Below, piece after piece: positions 57,489 through 64,000 of a DNA stretch of 64,000 nt. The DNA comes from an uncultured Vibrio sp. Its GTDB lineage: Bacteria; Pseudomonadota; Gammaproteobacteria; Enterobacterales; Vibrionaceae. The DNA lies in the NCBI RefSeq assembly GCF_947488985.1, contig NZ_CANLBV010000007.1:1-64000 (forward strand), written 5' to 3'. Numbering within the stretch: the stretch's first letter is position 1; the number at the start of each line of letters is the position of its first letter. A program made the translations under genes and the position numbers. Below the pieces are notes generated by a model. The model was given only the letters and a program-made list of their open reading frames with translations. It searched no databases and had not been told where the DNA came from.

Positions 57489-57552
57489 TACTTGATAGGA
57501 TTGCTTGGCAATCATATTAAGCTTGAATAATGACTGACTTTGATTGGTATAA

Positions 57553-57588
57553 CAAAAAGATCGCTACTTAATTAGGCGATCTTTTTTG
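57553..57588 (+). terminator. Terminator between lpxA and lpxB
   Basis: AAAAAGATCGC...GCGATCTTTTTT. lpxB therefore probably has an additional promoter nearby or relies on read-through. Confidence 0.85.
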
Positions 57589-57616
57589 TTTTCGGCGAGA
57601 AGGGAATTGGAAAACT

Positions 57617-58813
57617 ATGGCACATCAAGAAGCAGCAACCAATAGTTCGGACTTCGTTTCGAATGCACCACTGCGCGTAGGTATTGTCGTTGGTGAACTG
57701 TCGGGCGATACATTAGGGGAAGGCTTTATCAAAGCTATCAAGGCACAATACCCTAATGCTGAGTTTGTTGGTATTGGCGGGCCGAAGATGAAGGCGCTCG
57801 GTTGTGAGTCTCTTTTCGAGATGGAAGAGTTGGCCGTCATGGGTTTAGTTGAAGTGCTTGGCCGTTTACCTCGCTTGTTAAAAGTAAAAGCCGAGCTGGT
57901 GAAGTATTTTACTCAAAACCCACCCGATGTGTTTGTGGGTATTGACGCGCCCGACTTTAACATAAGACTTGAGTTGGATCTTAAGAACGCTGGCATTAAA
58001 ACGGTGCATTACGTGAGTCCTTCGGTATGGGCTTGGCGTCCGAAGCGCATCTTTAAAATCGACAAGGCAACCGATTTGGTATTGGCTTTCCTGCCTTTCG
58101 AAAAAGCCTTTTACGATAAATATAACGTTGCCTGCGAGTTTATTGGTCATACATTAGCAGACGCGCTCCCTTTAGAGCCGAACAAGCAACAGGCTCGTGA
58201 GCTTTTAGGTTTAGCGCAAGATAAGCAGTGGTTGGCGGTATTACCGGGCAGTCGTGGTGGTGAAATGAGTTTGATTGCTCAGCCATTTATTGAAACTTGC
58301 CAACGCATTAAACAGAAATACCCGGATATTAACTTTGTGGTCGCGCTCGTGAATGAACAGCGTAAAAACCAGTTTACTGAGATCTGGCAATCGACGGCAC
58401 CTGAGCTTGAATTCACGCTAGTGGAAGACACCGCAACCAATGTAATAACCGCAGCTGATTCTGTTTTGCTGGCTTCGGGCACGGTAGCGCTAGAATGTAT
58501 GTTGTTAAAACGTCCTATGGTTGTTGGCTACAAGGTCAATAAGCTGACGGGCTACATTGTGAAAAAGTTAGCGATCACCGAGTTTGTATCCCTACCTAAC
58601 ATTCTGGCAGGTGAAGAAATCGTAAAAGAGCATATTCTTGAACAGTGCCACCCAGATTTCTTGTTTCCGTCGGTCGATAAGATGTTATCCGCTGACAACC
58701 GTGCGCTGATTGAGCGCTTTACCGAGATGCATCACTGGATCCGCAAAGATGCAGATACACAAGCAGCCAACGCGGTATTGAAGTTGATTGACCGACCTTT
58801 TGTTGAAGCATAA
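57617..58813 (+). CDS. lpxB: Lipid-A-disaccharide synthase
   Basis: Glycosyltransferase (GT19) joining two acylated glucosamines in lipid A. GELSGDTLGEGFIKAI, FVGIDAPDFNIRLE, YVSPSVWAWRPKR and LLASGTVALECML are family segments. 398 residues, with about 15 extra N-terminal residues compared with E. coli. GGGAA upstream of the ATG. Confidence 0.96.
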   Translation: MAHQEAATNSSDFVSNAPLRVGIVVGELSGDTLGEGFIKAIKAQYPNAEFVGIGGPKMKALGCESLFEMEELAVMGLVEVLGRLPRLLKVKAELVKYFTQNPPDVFVGIDAPDFNIRLELDLKNAGIKTVHYVSPSVWAWRPKRIFKIDKATDLVLAFLPFEKAFYDKYNVACEFIGHTLADALPLEPNKQQARELLGLAQDKQWLAVLPGSRGGEMSLIAQPFIETCQRIKQKYPDINFVVALVNEQRKNQFTEIWQSTAPELEFTLVEDTATNVITAADSVLLASGTVALECMLLKRPMVVGYKVNKLTGYIVKKLAITEFVSLPNILAGEEIVKEHILEQCHPDFLFPSVDKMLSADNRALIERFTEMHHWIRKDADTQAANAVLKLIDRPFVEA

Positions 58814-58846
58814 AGCGCTTATTTACAGAACATTAAGAGATGAGTT

Positions 58847-59467
58847 ATGGCAGTAAAAGAGAAAAAAGAACTTCCTCCATTTGAGTATCCGCAAGGCTAC
58901 CAACTGTTTGCAGGGGTTGATGAAGTAGGGCGCGGACCATTGGTCGGCGATGTGGTGACCGCTGCGGTTATTCTCGACCCTAACAATCCCATCGAAGGCT
59001 TGAACGACTCAAAGAAATTGTCTGAGAAAAAACGCCTTGCGCTGCTTCCTGAAATCAAAGAGAAAGCCTTAGCGTGGTCTGTTGGGCGCTGTTCTCCACA
59101 AGAAATTGATGAGTTGAACATCCTACAAGCGACCATGGTTGCGATGCAGCGTGCTATCGCTGGGTTGAGCGTTCAACCGGATATGGCACTCATTGACGGA
59201 AACCGTGTTCCTCAACTTCCGATGGATGGGCTTGCTGTGGTCAAAGGTGACTTGCGAGTGGCAGAGATCAGTGCGGCATCGATTATTGCGAAAGTGGTTC
59301 GAGATCAAGAGATGGAAGAACTCGATAAACTTCACCCAGAGTTTGGTTTTGCCAAACACAAAGGTTACCCGACCAAAGCGCATTTCGAAGCGATTGAAAA
59401 ACATGGCGTAACTGAGCATTACCGCAAGAGCTTTAAGCCAGTAAAACGTATTCTTGGCATAGATTAG
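58847..59467 (+). CDS. rnhB: Ribonuclease HII
   Basis: Removes misinserted ribonucleotides and RNA primers from DNA. Active site [14 protein letters not shown] (Asp, Glu), then ALIDGN (Asp) and [12 protein letters not shown]. 206 residues. Located directly before the replicase gene dnaE. Confidence 0.96.
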   Translation: MAVKEKKELPPFEYPQGYQLFAGVDEVGRGPLVGDVVTAAVILDPNNPIEGLNDSKKLSEKKRLALLPEIKEKALAWSVGRCSPQEIDELNILQATMVAMQRAIAGLSVQPDMALIDGNRVPQLPMDGLAVVKGDLRVAEISAASIIAKVVRDQEMEELDKLHPEFGFAKHKGYPTKAHFEAIEKHGVTEHYRKSFKPVKRILGID

Positions 59468-59580
59468 AGTTTTACGTAAACCAGAGCTAGGCATCGAATA
59501 AAGTTGCTTAGTTGCGCTAGAAAAAAATAAAATACACACAGTTGTAACCCTAGGCTGAAGCCTAGAACTCAGGAAAAATA

Positions 59581-62500
59581 ATGTCAGATCCAAAGTTTGT
59601 TCACCTACGCGTACACAGTGACTTTTCGATGGTGGATGGCCTCTCTAAGGTGCCGCCGTTAGTTAAAAAAGTCGCTGCAATGGGTATGCCCGCTCTAGCA
59701 CTGACCGATTTTACCAACCTGTGTGGTTTGGTTAAGTTCTACGGTACAGCCCATGGGTGTGGGGTTAAACCTATTATTGGTGCTGACTTCCTAATGCAGT
59801 CTCCAGAATTTGGTGATGAACTGACCAAGCTGACAGTATTGGCAACGGATAACAAGGGCTATAACAACCTCACATTACTGATTTCAAAAGCTTACTTACG
59901 CGGTCATGTGCAGCATCAACCAGTAATTGATAGAGAGTGGTTGATCGAGAACGCCGAAGGGCTAATTCTATTATCCGGCGCAAAAGATGGGGAGATCGGG
60001 AAAGCCTTGCTTAAGGGTAACCGGGAGCTGGTGGCAAGCAGTGTTGAGTTCTATAAAACCTACTTTGCCGATCGCTTTTACCTCGAACTGATTCGAACTG
60101 GTCGTCCGGATGAAGAGACTTATCTGCACTTTGCACTGGAACTTGCAGAGCAACAAGACTTGCCTGTGGTAGCGACCAATGAAGTAGTGTTCTTAACCGA
60201 AGATTTGTTTGATGCCCATGAAATCCGCGTAGCGATCCACGATGGTTACACCATGGTCGATCCGCGTCGTCCAAAAAATTACAGCGCCCAACAGTATCTT
60301 CGTAGCGAAGAAGAGATGTGTGAGCTGTTCTCAGACATTCCAGAAGCGCTAGAAAACAGTGTTGAGATTGCCAAGCGTTGTAACGTGACCGTTCGTTTGG
60401 GTGAATACTTCTTGCCTAACTTCCCGACCGAAGGTTTGGCGATTGAAGACTTCTTGATCAAGAAATCTGAAGAAGGTCTTGAACGACGTTTGGCGTTCCT
60501 ATTCCCGGACGAAAAAGTTCGTGCTGAGCGCAGACCAGAATATGATGAGCGACTCAAGGTAGAGCTCGAAGTTGTCAATAACATGGGTTTCCCAGGTTAC
60601 TTCTTGATCGTAATGGAGTTCATCCAATGGTCAAAAGATAATGATGTGCCAGTAGGCCCAGGCCGTGGCTCGGGTGCGGGTTCATTGGTGGCTTACGCGC
60701 TTGATATCACCGACCTTGACCCACTTGAATACGATCTGCTTTTCGAACGTTTCTTGAATCCAGAACGTGTATCCATGCCCGATTTCGATATCGACTTTTG
60801 TATGGATAAGCGTGACCAAGTTATTGATCACGTTGCGGAAATCTACGGTCGTGATGCGGTTTCTCAGATCATTACCTTTGGTACCATGGCGGCAAAAGCG
60901 GTAATCCGTGATGTTGGCCGTGTACTGGGTCACCCATTTGGCTTTGTGGATCGTATTTCAAAGCTTGTACCACCCGATCCGGGAATGACGCTAGAGAAAG
61001 CGTTCCTTGCCGAGCCTGCATTGCCAGAGCTGTACGATGCTGATGAAGAAGTTCGTGAGCTGATTGATAAGTGTCGCATCCTTGAAGGTTGTACGCGAAA
61101 TGCGGGTAAACACGCGGGTGGTGTTGTTATCTCACCGACCACGATCACCGATTTTGCGCCAATCTATGCCGATGCAGACGGCAACTTCCCAGTTACGCAA
61201 TTCGATAAAAATGACGTTGAAACTGCCGGCTTGGTTAAGTTCGATTTCTTGGGTCTACGTACCTTGACCATCATCGACTGGGCATTAGGCCTAGTCAATC
61301 CTCGCTTAGCAAAAGAGGGTAAAGATCCGATTCGTATTGAGTCCATTCCGTTGGATGACCAAGCATCGTTTAACCTATTACAAAATTCGGAAACGACAGC
61401 GGTATTCCAACTGGAATCGCGCGGTATGAAAGACCTGATCAAACGTCTACAGCCGGACTGTTTTGAAGATATTATCGCATTGGTAGCCCTGTTCCGTCCG
61501 GGTCCTCTGCAATCAGGCATGGTAGATAACTTTATCGACCGTAAACACGGCCGAGAAGCGGTGTCGTACCCTGATGAAACATGGCAACACGAATCGCTTA
61601 AAGATACACTCGAACCTACCTACGGCATCATCCTGTATCAAGAACAGGTAATGCAAATCGCACAGATCCTTGCTGGCTATACGCTTGGCGGAGCGGATAT
61701 GTTGCGTCGTGCGATGGGTAAGAAAAAGCCAGAAGAGATGGCGAAACAGCGTGGCACCTTTAAAGAGGGGGCTGAAGCCAATGGGGTTGATGGCGAACTA
61801 GCCATGAAAATCTTTGACTTGGTAGAGAAGTTTGCGGGTTACGGCTTTAACAAGTCGCACTCAGCAGCCTACGCACTGGTTTCTTATCAAACACTATGGC
61901 TGAAAACCCACTACCCAGCGGAGTTTATGGCGGCGGTAATGACCGCAGATATGGATAACACAGAGAAGGTCATTGGCCTTGTCGACGAGTGTTTACGTAT
62001 GAAGCTCAAGCTGCTTCCGCCAGATATTAACTCGGGTCTATATCGCTTCAATGTTGATGATGACGGGGCGATTGTTTATGGCATCGGCGCGATCAAAGGG
62101 GTCGGTGAAGGTCCGATTGAAGCAATCATTGAGTCGCGAAATAAGGGCGGTTATTTTAAAGACTTATTCGATTTCTGTGCACGTATTGATTTAAAGAAAG
62201 TGAACAAGCGTGTGATTGAAAAGTTGATTCTATCCGGAGCGTTAGATAGATTAGGTCCTCACCGCGCGGCAATGATGGCTTCCTTGCCGGATGCAGTAAA
62301 GGCGGCCAGCCAATATCACCATGCCGAGTCTTTCGGTCAATCTGATATGTTTGGTGTTTTGACGGATGCGCCGGAAGAGGTCGAGCACAAGTATACTCAA
62401 GTACCTAAATGGCCTGAAAAGGTTTGGTTAGAAGGCGAGCGTGAAACATTGGGCTTGTACCTGACGGGTCACCCGGTGAATGCTTACATCAAAGAGCTGG

Positions 62501-63060
62501 CTAAATACACCAGCTGCCGCTTGAAAGATGCCACGCCAACGCGTCGCGATCAATCACTCACGATTGCCGGTTTAGTGATTGCTGCGAGGGTGATGACCAC
62601 CAAACGAGGCACTCGAATCGGTTTGATGACATTGGATGACCGATCCGGCCGCATGGAAGTGATGTTGTTCTCTGATGCGCTCGATCGCTATGCCGAACTG
62701 CTCGAAAAAGACAAAATAGTGGTCGTTTCGGGACAGGTCAGCTTTGATGACTTCAATGGTGGGCTTAAAATGTCCGCGCGCGAGGTCATGGACTTAGGTA
62801 GCGCCCGTGAAAAATATGCTCGTGGGGTATCGATATCCATCGATCAATCTCAGATAAATGGTCAATTTTTTGAACGCTTTAGTCAAATCTTAGAACCTTA
62901 TAGAGCAGGAACGGTCCCGGTCAATGTATACTACCAGCGTGCCGACGCTAGAGCGCGGTTAACTTTGGGCACAGAGTGGCGTGTGACGCCAAGTGATACA
63001 TTACTAGACGAATTAAAACAGCTACTTGGAAACAGCCAAGTAGAACTCGAATTTAACTAA
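59581..63060 (+). CDS. dnaE: DNA polymerase III alpha subunit
   Basis: Replicative polymerase. N-terminal PHP domain ([17 protein letters not shown]), catalytic centre [14 protein letters not shown] and [11 protein letters not shown], a helix-hairpin-helix region and C-terminal OB domain ([18 protein letters not shown]). 1159 residues, complete. AGGAA precedes the ATG. rnhB-dnaE-accA order is standard. Confidence 0.98.
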   Translation: MSDPKFVHLRVHSDFSMVDGLSKVPPLVKKVAAMGMPALALTDFTNLCGLVKFYGTAHGCGVKPIIGADFLMQSPEFGDELTKLTVLATDNKGYNNLTLLISKAYLRGHVQHQPVIDREWLIENAEGLILLSGAKDGEIGKALLKGNRELVASSVEFYKTYFADRFYLELIRTGRPDEETYLHFALELAEQQDLPVVATNEVVFLTEDLFDAHEIRVAIHDGYTMVDPRRPKNYSAQQYLRSEEEMCELFSDIPEALENSVEIAKRCNVTVRLGEYFLPNFPTEGLAIEDFLIKKSEEGLERRLAFLFPDEKVRAERRPEYDERLKVELEVVNNMGFPGYFLIVMEFIQWSKDNDVPVGPGRGSGAGSLVAYALDITDLDPLEYDLLFERFLNPERVSMPDFDIDFCMDKRDQVIDHVAEIYGRDAVSQIITFGTMAAKAVIRDVGRVLGHPFGFVDRISKLVPPDPGMTLEKAFLAEPALPELYDADEEVRELIDKCRILEGCTRNAGKHAGGVVISPTTITDFAPIYADADGNFPVTQFDKNDVETAGLVKFDFLGLRTLTIIDWALGLVNPRLAKEGKDPIRIESIPLDDQASFNLLQNSETTAVFQLESRGMKDLIKRLQPDCFEDIIALVALFRPGPLQSGMVDNFIDRKHGREAVSYPDETWQHESLKDTLEPTYGIILYQEQVMQIAQILAGYTLGGADMLRRAMGKKKPEEMAKQRGTFKEGAEANGVDGELAMKIFDLVEKFAGYGFNKSHSAAYALVSYQTLWLKTHYPAEFMAAVMTADMDNTEKVIGLVDECLRMKLKLLPPDINSGLYRFNVDDDGAIVYGIGAIKGVGEGPIEAIIESRNKGGYFKDLFDFCARIDLKKVNKRVIEKLILSGALDRLGPHRAAMMASLPDAVKAASQYHHAESFGQSDMFGVLTDAPEEVEHKYTQVPKWPEKVWLEGERETLGLYLTGHPVNAYIKELAKYTSCRLKDATPTRRDQSLTIAGLVIAARVMTTKRGTRIGLMTLDDRSGRMEVMLFSDALDRYAELLEKDKIVVVSGQVSFDDFNGGLKMSAREVMDLGSAREKYARGVSISIDQSQINGQFFERFSQILEPYRAGTVPVNVYYQRADARARLTLGTEWRVTPSDTLLDELKQLLGNSQVELEFN

Positions 63061-63105
63061 AATTTAGCTTCGCTGGTGCGGAGCTGAATCAACAAGGATT
63101 CATAG

Positions 63106-64000
63106 ATGAGCCTGAACTTTCTAGAATTTGAAAAGCCTATCGCTGAACTTGAAGCAAAAATCGAAGCGCTACGTGACGTATCGCGTCACGGTGGTGAAAC
63201 TGCGGTAGATCTAGACAAAGAAATCGAACAGCTAGAGAAAAAAAGCTTAGAGCTTAAACAGAAAATCTTTAGTGACTTAGGGGCATGGCAGGTCGCACAA
63301 CTTGCTCGCCACCCTCAACGTCCTTACACCAAAGATTACCTGGAGCATGCATTCACAGAGTTTGAAGAGATGGCGGGCGATCGCGCATACGCTGACGACA
63401 AAGCAATTGTGGGTGGTATGGCTCGTCTAAATGGCCGTCCTGTTATGGTTATTGGTCACCAGAAAGGTCGCGAGACTAAAGAGAAAGTGATCCGCAACTT
63501 TGGTATGCCTAAGCCAGAAGGTTACCGTAAGGCACTGCGCTTAATGGAAACCGCTGAGCGTTTCAACATGCCTATCATTACTTTCATCGATACCGCAGGA
63601 GCATATCCTGGTGTCGGTGCTGAAGAGCGTGGTCAATCGGAAGCTATCGCTAAAAACCTAAAAGTGATGGCTGGCCTTTCAGTTCCAGTTATCTGTAACG
63701 TTGTGGGTGAGGGCGGCTCTGGTGGTGCACTCGCGATTGGTGTGGGTGACTATGTGAACATGCTTCAATACTCTACGTACTCAGTGATCTCTCCAGAAGG
63801 TTGTGCTTCAATCCTATGGCGCGATTCAGACAAAGCACCGCAAGCCGCTGAAGCTATGGGCCTGATTGCACCGCGTCTTAAAGAGCTTGAGCTTATCGAC
63901 GAAATCATTCCTGAGCCGCTAGGTGGCGCGCACCGCGACCCTGCACAAACGGCTCAGAATATGAAAGATATGCTAGTTAAGCAGCTAGAAGAGCTAGAGC
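63106..64000 (+). CDS. accA: Acetyl-CoA carboxylase carboxyltransferase subunit alpha, 3' end cut
   Basis: With AccD transfers CO2 from biotin to acetyl-CoA, the first step of fatty-acid synthesis. Opens [20 protein letters not shown]; carboxyltransferase segments [29 protein letters not shown] and [15 protein letters not shown] are present. 298 of about 319 residues are in the window; the gene runs off the right edge. AAGGA upstream of the ATG at 63106. Confidence 0.97.
   Translation, partial: MSLNFLEFEKPIAELEAKIEALRDVSRHGGETAVDLDKEIEQLEKKSLELKQKIFSDLGAWQVAQLARHPQRPYTKDYLEHAFTEFEEMAGDRAYADDKAIVGGMARLNGRPVMVIGHQKGRETKEKVIRNFGMPKPEGYRKALRLMETAERFNMPIITFIDTAGAYPGVGAEERGQSEAIAKNLKVMAGLSVPVICNVVGEGGSGGALAIGVGDYVNMLQYSTYSVISPEGCASILWRDSDKAPQAAEAMGLIAPRLKELELIDEIIPEPLGGAHRDPAQTAQNMKDMLVKQLEELE

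Noticed and set aside
59123..59593. 156-residue minus-strand ORF over rnhB
   Set aside because: Antisense shadow of rnhB, whose catalytic residues are clear.

Overview
The window comes from a gammaproteobacterium of the Vibrio type. The right half (about 28.3-64 kb) is a core-genome run in the usual Vibrio order: ssrA-smpB-ratAB-bamE-recN-nadK-grpE, then dnaK-dnaJ, glnD-map, rpsB-tsf-pyrH-frr-uppS-cdsA-dxr-rseP-bamA-skp-lpxD-fabZ-lpxA-lpxB-rnhB-dnaE-accA. The tmRNA tag (ANDENYALAA), the 292-residue MetAP and TTG starts on cdsA, skp and fabZ fit this group. accA runs off the right edge.

The left half (1 to about 28.28 kb) is accessory DNA. It ends at the 3' end of ssrA, directly beside a P4-type tyrosine integrase (26849-28099), so it reads as a genomic island in the ssrA hotspot, the site used by Vibrio cholerae VPI-1. 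Its far end is not in the window. Three blocks can be separated. Block A (1-8.3 kb): an IS3-family end, then solitary same-strand genes each with their own signals: a second-type trpS, a spare peptide deformylase, a HAD phosphatase, a GNAT acetyltransferase, a small membrane protein, a PhzF-like enzyme and an EamA exporter. A 2.16-kb group II intron sits on the opposite strand, exactly at the edge of a palindrome that recurs at 6.2 kb. Block B (8.3-16.1 kb): a maintenance module with a short tyrosine recombinase, two DUF2787 proteins, a RadC-like protein, tiny unannotated ORFs, two lipoproteins, a WYL regulator and AlpA. Block C (16.3-26.85 kb): a tightly coupled defence operon.

Block C is the most interesting part. 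Nine genes overlap or nearly touch (ATGA overlaps or gaps of no more than 6 nt): an excisionase-like HTH protein, HsdM-1, an unknown protein with a Cys/His cluster, HsdM-2, HsdS, HsdR, a divergent DarT-like protein, a canonical DarT, and DarG. It joins a type I restriction-modification system with two methyltransferase subunits to a DNA ADP-ribosylation toxin-antitoxin system with two toxins and one macrodomain antitoxin. darG and the integrase gene converge and overlap by 4 bp.

Regulation visible in the core part includes two LexA boxes before recN, sigma-32 promoters before grpE and dnaK, a GC-rich discriminator and structured leader before rpsB, and many intrinsic terminators. No rRNA, tRNA or CRISPR array was seen; tmRNA is the only stable RNA gene apart from the intron. 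All assignments come from reading motifs and family knowledge; no database search was run.
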